Shown here piece by piece: positions 30,439 through 37,840 of a DNA stretch of 37,840 nt (positions are counted from its first letter, which is position 1; each line of letters starts with the position of its first letter). The position numbers were made by a program, and so were the translations under genes. Origin of the DNA: a bacterium (GTDB lineage Bacteria; Patescibacteriota; Saccharimonadia; CAILAD01; JADZBC01); assembly GCA_020852295.1 (NCBI GenBank), contig JADZBC010000011.1:1-37840 (forward strand), given 5' to 3'. Under the pieces are notes generated by a model. It did not search any database, had not been told where the DNA came from, and saw nothing but the letters and a program-made list of their open reading frames with translations.

Positions 30439-31860
30439 TTAGCGAACTGCGTAATCGGTGCCGACAATCACTTTGACATCGGCGCCCTTACCCTCGCCTG
30501 GATCGGCGGCCTGCGAACTCACACCAAACCGATTCTCGAGATATTTTACCGTATATGGCTTCTTACCGCGAGTGTAATCGATTATTTTTGTCTGTGACTG
30601 CGAGGTTTTGGCGGTGACTGCTTCGATGACTGTGTAGTTATAGCTCTTGAGTAGTGCCGCCAATTTATCAGCCAAGCCGCGCGTTGTGGATGCGTTTTCG
30701 ATGGCCACCTTGGCCGCCTCTTCACGTATGTAGCTGTCGGCAAATATACTGTGTGCCAAAGCTTGAATATCGTCATATTCGCCAATCCCTGCAGTCGGGA
30801 CCACCACGCTCGCACCATTGATCGACTGAGTGCGAACCAAAGGCGCCGGACCAGAATCATCGAGGACCTTATTGACGACTTTTTTCTCATCGACATTTTT
30901 TGCGATCTCAGCCAATCGCTTTATCTCCCAGAGCGCCAGATCGGTTCGTACATTGTCCCCGATTGTATCAATCAGCGAAGAAATTGCTGCCGGATTGGTG
31001 AGCGTATTGAGCTGAAGTGCTTTATCACGGAGCGCTGTCAAAACTTCCTGCTGTCGTTGTGCCCGACCGAAGTCATTACCGCAGTTACCTTTGCGGCAGC
31101 GGACGTATTTTAGTGCCGTTGCACCATTCATCTTCTGCTCACCGGCTTGAATACGAAAACCACAACTCAGCCCTTCGTTGTAGTCACAAGGATAGTCCGA
31201 ATCATAAAGCGCCGTCTGGACGTCGACTGTCACGCCATTCACACTATCAATCGCACGCTTAAAGCCACTGAAGTTGACCTTCGCATAATAATGGATTGGG
31301 ATGTCGAGAACCTCGGAAACTACTTTTTTCGCCAACTCAGGCCCGCCATCCTTTTTCTCCATATCGCCATACGAATGGGCGGCGTTGATTTTGTCGTAGC
31401 CAAAACCAGGAATCTTCACATAGAGGTCTCGTGGCAAACCGAGCATCGCAACTTCGTTGTTGCGCGGATCGAGACTCATGACCATGATTGTGTCGCTCAG
31501 ATTAGCTCCGGCATGATCTGGGTCACCAACGCCCAAAAGCAGCAGATTGATCCGTCCATCACCCTCGCCTTTAAGTTGGTCAACTTTCAGATTAGCCTGC
31601 TTGAGGCCAATGGCCGATTCGCCAGTGTTGCGCTGGATCACTCGATTGAGACTAAACATCGCCTTGGCAACAAAAAAACCACCAATAATCAGAACGACTG
31701 CGAATAAACTAAGGGCGATTTTTAGTTTTTTATGTTTTTTGCGACGTGCTTTTTTGGGGTCATAGACAAGTTGCTCGCCCTCCAAAAGATTGGCACTCGG
31801 CGACGCAACATCATGCACCGCACTCGCCTGTTGCGAATGTTGTTTTTTACGTCGAAACAT
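30439..31860 (-). CDS. LytR-CpsA-Psr (LCP) family protein with LytR C-terminal domain
   Basis: LCP enzymes attach anionic or capsular glycopolymers from undecaprenyl-phosphate carriers to peptidoglycan. In 473 residues: cytoplasmic tail (1-45), membrane helix (about 47-69), LCP domain (about 100-300) with NLLLLGVGD, DTIMVMSLDP, LGLPRDLYVKIPG with the Arg that binds the phosphate, INAAHSYG, and RCRKG...DFGRAQRQQEVL. The C-terminal part (about 370-473) resembles the LytR_C domain. Two Cys pairs (YPCDYNEGLSCG; RCRKGNCG) could form disulfides. TATAAT (31869-31874) is 8 nt from the ATG: leaderless. It is divergent from lepB. Confidence 0.93.
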   Translation of the reverse strand: MFRRKKQHSQQASAVHDVASPSANLLEGEQLVYDPKKARRKKHKKLKIALSLFAVVLIIGGFFVAKAMFSLNRVIQRNTGESAIGLKQANLKVDQLKGEGDGRINLLLLGVGDPDHAGANLSDTIMVMSLDPRNNEVAMLGLPRDLYVKIPGFGYDKINAAHSYGDMEKKDGGPELAKKVVSEVLDIPIHYYAKVNFSGFKRAIDSVNGVTVDVQTALYDSDYPCDYNEGLSCGFRIQAGEQKMNGATALKYVRCRKGNCGNDFGRAQRQQEVLTALRDKALQLNTLTNPAAISSLIDTIGDNVRTDLALWEIKRLAEIAKNVDEKKVVNKVLDDSGPAPLVRTQSINGASVVVPTAGIGEYDDIQALAHSIFADSYIREEAAKVAIENASTTRGLADKLAALLKSYNYTVIEAVTAKTSQSQTKIIDYTRGKKPYTVKYLENRFGVSSQAADPGEGKGADVKVIVGTDYAVR

Positions 31861-31868
31861 TAGTATTC

Positions 31869-31874
31869 ATTATA
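31869..31874 (-). promoter_or_regulatory. -10 box for the leaderless LCP gene
   Basis: TATAAT on the minus strand, 8 nt from the ATG; -35 not clear. Confidence 0.6.
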
Positions 31875-31915
31875 GTGGCAAGCTGGCAAAGGGTAAAGAC
31901 ACCGCTTATGTCTGC

Positions 31916-31944
31916 TTGTGATGCACCGACGCAAACTCTATAAT
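31916..31944 (+). promoter_or_regulatory. Promoter of leaderless lepB
   Basis: TTGTGA (31916-31921), 17-nt spacer, TATAAT (31939-31944). An in-frame ATG at 31943 is part of the -10 box, so the real start must be the ATG at 31952, 7 nt after the box. Confidence 0.75.
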
Positions 31945-31951
31945 GAGAGGA

Positions 31952-32743
31952 ATGGATCCACGACTCAACAATCAACCGACTGGCCCGGCAGCAAATCCGC
32001 CTCAGCCCAATCCACAGCCAGCGGCACCTACCCCTGCGCAACCACACGTACCCCAGGCACCGCCATCGCCACCGGCCATGCCAAACGTTGCGCCTCTACC
32101 AACTCAGCCAACAACCCCAAATCCCACCAACACCCCTGATAGCGATGCGCCACCCAGTAAAGCTCGTCGATTTGTCGGTAGCTTTGTTTCATGGGTCGTA
32201 GTGCCTATCGTAATCGTCCTCGTTCTGCACACTTTTGTGTTTCAAGCCTTCTATGTCGAGGGTAGTAGTATGGAGCCTGGCTATCAGAGCAATGACTATT
32301 TGATCGTTTCAAAGCTCGACATGACATTCAATAATCTATCTGGCCTGGTCGGCATCAAGTCGAACCCAAATATTAAGCGTGGCGACGTCCTGGTATTTCA
32401 TCCGCCAATCGCCCCACAGACCTTTTTCGTCAAGCGCGCCATTGGCTTACCCGGTGAAAAAGTAATCGTAAAAAACGGTAAAGTCACCATCATCAATGAA
32501 GAACATCCCAACGGCCTTGTCCTCAAAGAGGACTACATCGATAAAAACGAACCAACGCTCGGCGATGTGTCTGTGACGGTTGAGCAAGGCAAATACTTTG
32601 TCTTGGGAGACAATCGACGACCAAGTGGTAGTTACGACTCACGGGACTGGGGTCTGCTGCCGAAAGAAAATATCATCGGCGTAGCCTACATGCGACTATT
32701 GCCTGTTTCGGCGATCGGGACACTCTCCCGACCAAACTACTAG
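31952..32743 (+). CDS. lepB: Signal peptidase I with proline-rich N terminus
   Basis: Removes signal peptides from exported proteins such as the Rpf-like and fasciclin proteins. The 263 residues have an unusual Pro/Gln/Ala-rich cytoplasmic extension (1-70), one membrane helix (about 73-97), the catalytic Ser106 in EGSSMEPG, Lys161 in VKRAIGLPG, and box E GDNRRPSGSYDSRDWG. Bacterial LepB normally lacks a tail of this kind. The start is set by the promoter. The 3' end is only 3 bp from the end of convergent parB. Confidence 0.93.
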   Translation: MDPRLNNQPTGPAANPPQPNPQPAAPTPAQPHVPQAPPSPPAMPNVAPLPTQPTTPNPTNTPDSDAPPSKARRFVGSFVSWVVVPIVIVLVLHTFVFQAFYVEGSSMEPGYQSNDYLIVSKLDMTFNNLSGLVGIKSNPNIKRGDVLVFHPPIAPQTFFVKRAIGLPGEKVIVKNGKVTIINEEHPNGLVLKEDYIDKNEPTLGDVSVTVEQGKYFVLGDNRRPSGSYDSRDWGLLPKENIIGVAYMRLLPVSAIGTLSRPNY

Positions 32744-32746
32744 AAA

Positions 32747-33658
32747 CTATTCTTCCAGACTATCGGCCCGGGCGCCGGTGATCTGCTCGTAGAGCCGATT
32801 GAGCTCTTCTTCGGAGTAGAACTCGATAACTACTTTGCCACCTTTGGCTGTTTTCTGGATCGCGACCTTCGTACCGAGAACTTTTTGCAGTCCAGAGGTG
32901 AGCCCAGTCTGATACGTATCAACTTGTCGAACCTTTTTGGTTTGAAAATCTTTAGACTGTTTATAGTTACGAGCTAGCTCTTCGGCCTGTCGAACATTGA
33001 GATTGTGCTTAATGATTAGTTTGAGCATTTCAGCCTGCTTCTGAGGATCCTCTACCGAAAGTAGGGTCCGGGCATGCCCCTCGGAAATAAGTTCACCATC
33101 GAGCGCCTTCTTGGCTTCATGCGACAGATTGAGCAGTCGGATAATGTTTGACACTGTCGAGATGGCCTTGCCGACTCGTTTTGAGATCTGATCAAGACTT
33201 AAATTGAATTGATCAGCGAGCTTCTGGTAAGCACTCGCGAGCTCAAGTGGCCTTAAGTCTGCCCGCTGGATATTTTCGATCAGGGCAATCTCAAGCTGCT
33301 CCTGCTCTGAAAAGCTACGAACTACGGCTGGGACGGTTTTTAGGCCGACTTGCTTCGCTGCGCGCAAACGGCGCTCACCAGCGATCAGCTGGTAGCCATC
33401 ATCTGCCTTCACGACCACGAGCGGCTGGACAATCCCGTGGGTTTTGATCGAATTAGCCAAGTCCTCTAAGTCGTCACCAGTAAACTGCGAACGGGGCTGG
33501 TATGGATTTGGCTTAATTTTGTCGATTGGTAGTTGCGACGCATCATCTGTAGTGAGCTTGAGCTCCTTAGGCATCGACGCGGCCGCAAATTCATCAATAT
33601 CGGTTGGGATGAGTGCATCCAAACCACGTCCTAGTCTATTGTTATCAGCCTTTGACAC
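32747..33658 (-). CDS. parB: Chromosome partitioning protein ParB
   Basis: Binds parS and spreads with CTP to segregate the chromosome. In 303 residues: the CTP-binding ParB/Srx domain (about 40-130) with PYQPRS and GERRLRAAK, ENIQRADL, the HTH (about 160-185, ISKRVGKAISTVSNIIRLL), and a C-terminal dimerisation part after about 255. Its start overlaps the end of parA by 14 nt, so the two are co-expressed. No parS-like sequence (TGTTNCACGTGAAACA) is visible in the window. Confidence 0.95.
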   Translation of the reverse strand: MSKADNNRLGRGLDALIPTDIDEFAAASMPKELKLTTDDASQLPIDKIKPNPYQPRSQFTGDDLEDLANSIKTHGIVQPLVVVKADDGYQLIAGERRLRAAKQVGLKTVPAVVRSFSEQEQLEIALIENIQRADLRPLELASAYQKLADQFNLSLDQISKRVGKAISTVSNIIRLLNLSHEAKKALDGELISEGHARTLLSVEDPQKQAEMLKLIIKHNLNVRQAEELARNYKQSKDFQTKKVRQVDTYQTGLTSGLQKVLGTKVAIQKTAKGGKVVIEFYSEEELNRLYEQITGARADSLEE

Positions 33659-34403
33659 GGGCTAACACCTCCTTGGCGAGCTTTTTATAACTTTGAGCTC
33701 CTTTACTAAATCTATCATATTGGCTAATCGGAACGCCATGAGAGGGCGCTTCAGCCAGTCGAATATTCCGCGGAATCATGGTACCCAGCAATAGGCTGCC
33801 GAAGTGTTTTTGCAACTCTGACTCAACCTGCGCGCTCAAACTCATCCGCCGCACGTGCATCGTCAACACCACGCCAAGCAACGCAAGTTCAGGGTTCAAT
33901 GCTTGACGTACGCGCTGTATGGTGGCCAGGAGCTGGCCGAGACCCTCAAGCGCATAATACTCCGACTGAACCGGGATAAGCACCCGATCAGCCGCCACGA
34001 GACCATTGAGCGTCAGAAGTCCGAGTGATGGCGGGCAGTCGATCAGGATAATGTCAAAATCAAGCTGTGCTAAGGCCTGCTTCAGTCGGAATTCGCGATG
34101 TTGAAGCGGAGCAAGCTCTACTTCGGCAGCAGCTAAAACTGGCGCGGTCGGTAAGACTGATAGGTTTTGAAACTTTGTCGCTTGTACGAGCGGTGCGACT
34201 TCGGCACCGCGCACGAGCACATCATACAGCGACTGCTTGAGCTGATCTTTGGCCACGCCAAGCCCGGAACTGCTATTCCCCTGCGGATCAAGATCAACAA
34301 TCAAGACGCGCTGACCAAGCTTACCGAGGTAAGCTCCGAGATTGATTGTAGTGGTCGTCTTACCGACACCACCTTTTTGATTGGCGACTGCGATCGTCGT
34401 CAC
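33645..34403 (-). CDS. parA: Chromosome partitioning ATPase ParA/Soj
   Basis: Walker-type ATPase that positions ParB-DNA complexes. It has 252 residues; the deviant Walker A is KGGVGKTTTT (10-19), switch I/II VDLDPQGN and DCPPSLGLL. GTG start with AGGAGGG about 6 nt upstream. Extended -10 TGG-TACAAT (34431-34439) lies 27 nt before the start. Confidence 0.96.
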   Translation of the reverse strand: MTTIAVANQKGGVGKTTTTINLGAYLGKLGQRVLIVDLDPQGNSSSGLGVAKDQLKQSLYDVLVRGAEVAPLVQATKFQNLSVLPTAPVLAAAEVELAPLQHREFRLKQALAQLDFDIILIDCPPSLGLLTLNGLVAADRVLIPVQSEYYALEGLGQLLATIQRVRQALNPELALLGVVLTMHVRRMSLSAQVESELQKHFGSLLLGTMIPRNIRLAEAPSHGVPISQYDRFSKGAQSYKKLAKEVLARVKG

Positions 34404-34430
34404 AAAACCCTCCTTACAAACTTCTGTACT

Positions 34431-34439
34431 ATTGTACCA
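34431..34439 (-). promoter_or_regulatory. Extended -10 promoter of parAB
   Basis: TGG-TACAAT on the minus strand, with TTAGCA 16 nt further upstream as a possible -35. Confidence 0.6.
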
Positions 34440-34483
34440 TTTTCATCTGCCGTGCTAACTATGTTTCGGGGAAAAATCAGCAC

Positions 34484-34512
34484 TTTACAAATAGTTTGCT
34501 ATCTGGTAAGAT
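34484..34512 (+). promoter_or_regulatory. Promoter of rplU
   Basis: TTTACA (34484-34489), 17-nt spacer, TAAGAT (34507-34512); leader of about 31 nt containing AAGGAG. Confidence 0.7.
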
Positions 34513-34549
34513 TCTATATTGTCTAAATTTCAAAAAGGAGTTGTGGGGA

Positions 34550-34861
34550 ATGATTGCAGTAATCGAAACAGGCTCAAAGCAGTACATCGTCGAAAAAGGC
34601 CAGTCTTTTGAAGCCGAGCTGTTGAGTAACGAAGAAAAAGTAGAATTTAAGCCACTGTTGCTTATCGATGGCGATGACGTACTCGTCGGTAAACCAATGC
34701 TCGAAAATGCCACCGTGGTAGCCAAAGTATCGGCCGAGCCAGTGAAGGGCGACAAGATACAGGTACTCAAGTACAAGGCAAAGAAACGCCAGTCCACTCG
34801 TACCGGGCACCGTCAGAGCTATAGCGTACTGACTGTGACTGAAATCAAAAAGTCCGCCTAG
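34550..34861 (+). CDS. rplU: 50S ribosomal protein L21
   Basis: Binds 23S rRNA in the large subunit. 103 residues, standard length. The N terminus MIAVIETGSKQYIVEKG and C-terminal KRRQSTRTGHRQSYSV-like region (KKRQSTRTGHRQSY) are typical. The start is the ATG at 34550 with AAGGAG 9 nt upstream; longer in-frame codons overlap the promoter. In most bacteria rpmA (L27) and obg follow, but here a terminator follows at once. Confidence 0.96.
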   Translation: MIAVIETGSKQYIVEKGQSFEAELLSNEEKVEFKPLLLIDGDDVLVGKPMLENATVVAKVSAEPVKGDKIQVLKYKAKKRQSTRTGHRQSYSVLTVTEIKKSA

Positions 34862-34879
34862 TAGTAACTCTGAGCAAAT

Positions 34880-34905
34880 AAAAAAGACCCCGACCGGGTC
34901 TTTTT
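34880..34905. terminator. Bidirectional terminator between rplU and trxB
   Basis: AAAAAGACCC cgacc GGGTC TTTTT; usable by convergent rplU and trxB. Confidence 0.9.
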
Positions 34906-34924
34906 CTGCGTGCAGTCAACTTAA

Positions 34925-35851
34925 CTACTCTCCGAGCCGGATAAGATAGCGCTCGGCTTCTAGTGCAGCCCGACAGCCGTCACCCGCTGCCGTGATTGCC
35001 TGTCGGTAATGCGGATCAGCGACATCTCCCGCGACAAATACGCCATCAAGGTTGGTTTTAACCTGGTCTTTGGCCTTCACGTAGGCCTTATCGTCGAGCT
35101 CGAGTTGGCCGCCCAGGAAGGATGTCGATGGCTTATGGCCGATTGCGATAAAGAGACCCTGACATGGCACTTCCGAAGTCTTATCGGACTCGACATCCCG
35201 AATCTTAACACCCTCGACGAAAGACTCACCAAGCACTTCATCGACGACGGCGTTCCAAATCACACTGATTTTGTCATGCTCTAAGACACGCTTCTGCATG
35301 ATCTTGCTGGCCCGAAAGGCATCACGACGATGTACGATCGTGACATGAGAACCAAACTTCGTCAGAGTGAGTGCCTCTTCCATGGCCGAGTCGCCTCCCC
35401 CCACCACCACAATCTCCTTGTCTTTGAAGAAATAGCCGTCGCACGTCGCACAGGCACTGATGCCCCGTCCCATCAAGCGCTGCTCACTCGGTAGATTAAG
35501 CCACTGAGCCTGTGAGCCAGTTGCGATAATAACCGTCTTAGCCTCATAGTTGTGTTTGGCTGACTTAAGTTGCTTAACTTTACCCTTGAGATCGACATGT
35601 TCGATCTGATCATGGATAAACTCAGTACCAAACCGAAGCGCCTGTTTTTTCATCTCAGACATTAAGTCCGGACCCATGATACCTTCAGAAAAGCCTGGGA
35701 AATTCTCTACCTCGCTCGTCAACATCAACTGTCCGCCGGATTCATGACCGGCAATAATAGCAGTCTTTAAATCAGCACGGGCAGTATAAATCGCAGCGGT
35801 ATAGCCCGCCGGACCAGATCCGACTATTAACACATCATAGATTTTACTCAT
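34925..35851 (-). CDS. trxB: Thioredoxin reductase
   Basis: FAD enzyme that reduces thioredoxin with NADPH. In 308 residues: FAD loop GSGPAG (11-16), redox site CATC (Cys134, Cys137), NADPH loop VGGGDSAMEEA (about 153), HRRDAFRAS giving NADPH preference, and the C-terminal FAD motif GVFVAGDVAD. Supplies electrons for the CcdA relay (20476-21685). TATAAT lies 6 nt before the ATG, so transcription would start on the ATG itself. Confidence 0.96.
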   Translation of the reverse strand: MSKIYDVLIVGSGPAGYTAAIYTARADLKTAIIAGHESGGQLMLTSEVENFPGFSEGIMGPDLMSEMKKQALRFGTEFIHDQIEHVDLKGKVKQLKSAKHNYEAKTVIIATGSQAQWLNLPSEQRLMGRGISACATCDGYFFKDKEIVVVGGGDSAMEEALTLTKFGSHVTIVHRRDAFRASKIMQKRVLEHDKISVIWNAVVDEVLGESFVEGVKIRDVESDKTSEVPCQGLFIAIGHKPSTSFLGGQLELDDKAYVKAKDQVKTNLDGVFVAGDVADPHYRQAITAAGDGCRAALEAERYLIRLGE

Positions 35852-35857
35852 ACCACT

Positions 35858-35863
35858 ATTATA
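35858..35863 (-). promoter_or_regulatory. -10 box for leaderless trxB
   Basis: TATAAT on the minus strand, 6 nt from the ATG, with TTTATA 17 nt upstream as a partial -35. Confidence 0.65.
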
Positions 35864-35893
35864 ACAAGCCGACCTACATCTATAAAGCTGCCG

Positions 35894-36433
35894 CTAGCGC
35901 GTATTGCCCCCGCACGTAGTCGTCGACCAAAGGCCGCGCTGGGCCGATTCAGCCACCTGCTGAGCGGCTTTAAAGGCCGACTGATATTTGTAAGACTGTG
36001 ATTGATAGGTGTATTCATGTCCAAAACCGTCGCTTATCATTGCGAGCGCAAAATTTGTACCGTCTGGTAAAAATAGATAGGCCAACTTCCGGCCATACTT
36101 GTCCGTCTCTCCAACTAATGGATCCGACTCGAGCTTGATAGTCTTACCATCGAGCAATTGGTGAGCGTGTTCGGATGCTTCGCGACCATAACACTGTACC
36201 GGCTTCCGTGGATCGACCACTTCTGGGGTATCCAGCCCGATTAGCCGCACCTTTGTTGGCTGACCGTAATAATCTATCTCAACGGTGTCACCATCAACCA
36301 CCTTGAGAACTCGAAAGCCATCAGCTGGCGATGCGCTAACCTGCGGCCGAGCTGATTGCTGCCAAAGCCCAAAGATCGTAGCGCATAACCCCACAATCGC
36401 AACCACGAGCGCTTTTTGCTGTCGCTTGGTCAT
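35894..36433 (-). CDS. Secreted or membrane-anchored thermonuclease (SNase-like)
   Basis: Calcium-dependent nuclease of the staphylococcal-nuclease fold. In 179 residues: N-terminal hydrophobic segment (about 8-26) acting as signal or anchor, then the OB-fold domain (about 42-170) with VVDGDTVEI, VRLIGLDTPE, YGREASEHA and DKYGRKLAYL, containing the catalytic Arg and Glu and the calcium-binding Asp residues. A nuclease outside the cell could supply nucleotides to an organism that makes few of its own. Overlaps the rodA stop by 4 nt and is translated with it. Confidence 0.92.
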   Translation of the reverse strand: MTKRQQKALVVAIVGLCATIFGLWQQSARPQVSASPADGFRVLKVVDGDTVEIDYYGQPTKVRLIGLDTPEVVDPRKPVQCYGREASEHAHQLLDGKTIKLESDPLVGETDKYGRKLAYLFLPDGTNFALAMISDGFGHEYTYQSQSYKYQSAFKAAQQVAESAQRGLWSTTTCGGNTR

Positions 36434-37533
36434 GAGATTGCTCGCTTTTTGCGATGGGCGTAGATACTCTGAACAACGCCAATAGCCAACATAGAAATGA
36501 GCATACTCGTACCACCTGCCGAAACGAACGGCAGCGGAATACCGGTTACTGGCAAAAGCCCCACGTTCATGCCGATATTAACAAAAAAGTGAAAGAGAAA
36601 CATGCCAGCTATACCGATCGCCAAAAAACTACCGAATCGATCGAGGCTCGTGATGGCAAGGATTAAGATTCGCGCCACAAGCAAAAGAAACAGGCCAATC
36701 GTAAGTAAGCTCCCGACAAAACCAAGTTTTTCAGCTAAGACGGCGAAGATGAAGTCCGTATGCTGAGATGGCAAGAAATTGCCCTGACTTTGACTACCAG
36801 CGCCGAGCCCCTGCCCAAACCAGCCACCACTCCCAACCGCAATAATGGCCTGATTGACGTTATACCCTGTCGTCGTCGGGTTGGCCGTCGGGTTAAAGAA
36901 GGTCAACAAACGATCTCGCTGATACGGCTGGAGGCGCGGAACGATGAGCGGTATTGCAGTAGTGAAAACGGCACCAAAGGCTACGAACCAGCGTTTTTTA
37001 AGTCGCGAGGCGAAGGCCATACAGAGCCATATAAATATCATGACGAGTGCCGTTCCGAGGTCTGGCTGGGCCATAACTAATCCAATGGGTACAAGCAAAA
37101 GCCCAAAGGAATAGAAGGTGTAGCGCAAACGATGCGACTGATCGTAATTTTTTGCATAGAAGTTGGCCAATACAACAATCAGACAAAGTTTTGCAAACTC
37201 AGATGGCTGAAACTGGAAAAAACCAATGCTGATCCAGCGCGTTGCTCCGAGACGCGTCGCCCCGAACACGTCGACCGCAAAAAGCAGTAGAAGCATGATG
37301 ATATACAGGATATAGCTATAGTTTTTCAGCACTCGGTAGTCTAGACGGCTCATAATAACCATTAGGACTAGGCCGGCACCGAAGTACATAATTTGGCGCG
37401 AGGTATCGAGCTGGTTTGCCACTTCACTCGACTTTATGGCTGAAGAATACAGCACAACCAAACCCAGAACCGACAACAAAATCGTCGGCGCTAGGCTCAT
37501 CCAGTCATAGCGTCGTAGTATACCCCACTTCAT
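36430..37533 (-). CDS. rodA: Peptidoglycan polymerase RodA (SEDS family)
   Basis: Polymerises glycan strands from lipid II for elongation, in complex with PBP2 (856-2829). The 367 residues form about ten membrane helices, with family motifs LGATRWISIGFFQFQPSEFAK, cited as RWISIG and QPSEFAKL, then QPDLGTALV with the essential Asp, and GIPLPFVSAGGTSM. Why RodA rather than FtsW: its partner set here is mre/mrdA, with no division genes nearby. TATAAT (37541-37546) overlaps the ileS stop and lies 7 nt before the ATG, so its mRNA may be leaderless, though AGGA is within that gap. Confidence 0.92.
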   Translation of the reverse strand: MKWGILRRYDWMSLAPTILLSVLGLVVLYSSAIKSSEVANQLDTSRQIMYFGAGLVLMVIMSRLDYRVLKNYSYILYIIMLLLLFAVDVFGATRLGATRWISIGFFQFQPSEFAKLCLIVVLANFYAKNYDQSHRLRYTFYSFGLLLVPIGLVMAQPDLGTALVMIFIWLCMAFASRLKKRWFVAFGAVFTTAIPLIVPRLQPYQRDRLLTFFNPTANPTTTGYNVNQAIIAVGSGGWFGQGLGAGSQSQGNFLPSQHTDFIFAVLAEKLGFVGSLLTIGLFLLLVARILILAITSLDRFGSFLAIGIAGMFLFHFFVNIGMNVGLLPVTGIPLPFVSAGGTSMLISMLAIGVVQSIYAHRKKRAIS

Positions 37534-37540
37534 TGTTCCT

Positions 37541-37546
37541 ATTATA
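37541..37546 (-). promoter_or_regulatory. -10 box for rodA, overlapping the ileS stop codon
   Basis: TATAAT on the minus strand, 7 nt from the rodA ATG; no good -35. Confidence 0.5.
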
Positions 37547-37840
37547 CGTGCTTCTGCAGTTGTAGCGAAACTTCTCCGCCGCCGATCTTTTGCGCTGTAC
37601 TAAAGTCGGCAGACTCAAGCGAATCGACGATTTTCACCGCCAAGACTTCCTCGGCAATCTGCGAGCCAAAGTGCTCTATCGCATTACGCATAAGCTCATC
37701 GTCGCTGCTAAGATGCAGTAAAATCCTATCAGATATTTCAAGGCCAGCCTGTTTACGAGCAGACTGCACAAACCTGATAATATCTCTCATCGCGCCCTCT
37801 TCCTGAAGTTCTTGAGTAATTTCTGTGTTCATTTCGATCG
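37542..37840 (-). CDS. ileS: Isoleucyl-tRNA synthetase, C-terminal end (cut by window edge)
   Basis: The last 99 or so residues of a protein that continues beyond 37840; the frame is open to the edge. The segment NTEITQELQEEGAMRDIIRFVQSARKQ followed by AGLEISDRI, here quoted as EITQELQEEGAMRD and ARKQAGLEISDRI, matches the C-terminal anticodon-binding extension of IleRS. ATG at 37832 is internal. Gap to rodA is 8 nt. Confidence 0.85.
   Translation of the reverse strand, partial: IEMNTEITQELQEEGAMRDIIRFVQSARKQAGLEISDRILLHLSSDDELMRNAIEHFGSQIAEEVLAVKIVDSLESADFSTAQKIGGGEVSLQLQKHV

Noticed and set aside
32747-34500. Replication origin or parS site near parAB
   Set aside because: No parS-like palindrome, DnaA boxes or dnaA/gidA genes are visible; parAB here is flanked by lepB and rplU.
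1-37840. UGA recoded as glycine (as in some candidate-phyla lineages)
   Set aside because: Several genes end in TGA at the expected family length, for example the exported and GC-rich genes at 22385 and 24653, and no conserved Gly is replaced by an in-frame TGA.
1-37840. CRISPR arrays, insertion sequences, tRNA or rRNA genes
   Set aside because: No regularly spaced repeats, transposase genes, terminal repeats flanking genes, or cloverleaf/T-loop sequences were found in the gaps, all of which are shorter than 300 bp.

Overview
Organism. The window looks like a reduced-genome candidate-phyla-radiation bacterium, most probably Saccharibacteria (TM7). Reasons: a class I lysyl-tRNA synthetase; rpsB-tsf-frr-uppS-rseP-CAAX protease in one strand with pyrH, cdsA and dxr absent from their usual places; an Rpf-type (actinobacterial) transglycosylase domain, tandem fasciclin proteins and many short membrane proteins; and many promoters whose -10 box sits 6-9 nt before the start codon (leaderless mRNAs). 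TGA is used as a stop (for example at 22385, 26144 and 24653), so this is not a UGA-recoding lineage. The phylum is an inference.

Layout. 1-9724 (minus): start of lysS, greA, the elongation/cell-shape genes mrdA-mreD-mreC-mreB, then CAAX protease, rseP, uppS, frr, tsf, rpsB. 9900-11556: a GC-rich AAA+ ATPase gene. 11570-16223: ABC exporter, two fasciclin proteins, TetR regulator, Rpf-like transglycosylase. 16232-17400: two convergent GC-rich membrane-protein genes. 17416-21685: a 33-residue Cys peptide, a PGPGW protein, then a large surface protein, LOG protein, thioredoxin-like protein and CcdA as a co-directional run. 21688-22443: a GC-rich gene of unknown function. 22460-23460: Rv2179c-like exoribonuclease and a half-size EamA protein. 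23474-25645: three GC-rich genes (desaturase, 124-aa unknown, tautomerase-like). 25655-28446: coiled-coil protein, rpmE, prfA, prmC. 28443-34403: HtrA, 258-aa membrane protein, LCP protein, lepB, parB, parA. 34484-37840: rplU, trxB, secreted nuclease, rodA and the end of ileS.

How it fits together. The native genes are translation factors, the rod-elongation machinery (PBP2, RodA, MreBCD, UppS, LCP) and an envelope quality-control set (RseP, HtrA, CcdA/thioredoxin, signal peptidase). Scattered among them are seven single-gene, visibly GC-rich units, each with an AT-rich sigma70-type promoter, a Shine-Dalgarno leader and one or two strong GC hairpins. Their codon use resembles high-GC actinobacteria, the host group of Saccharibacteria. 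These units are the most unusual part of the window.
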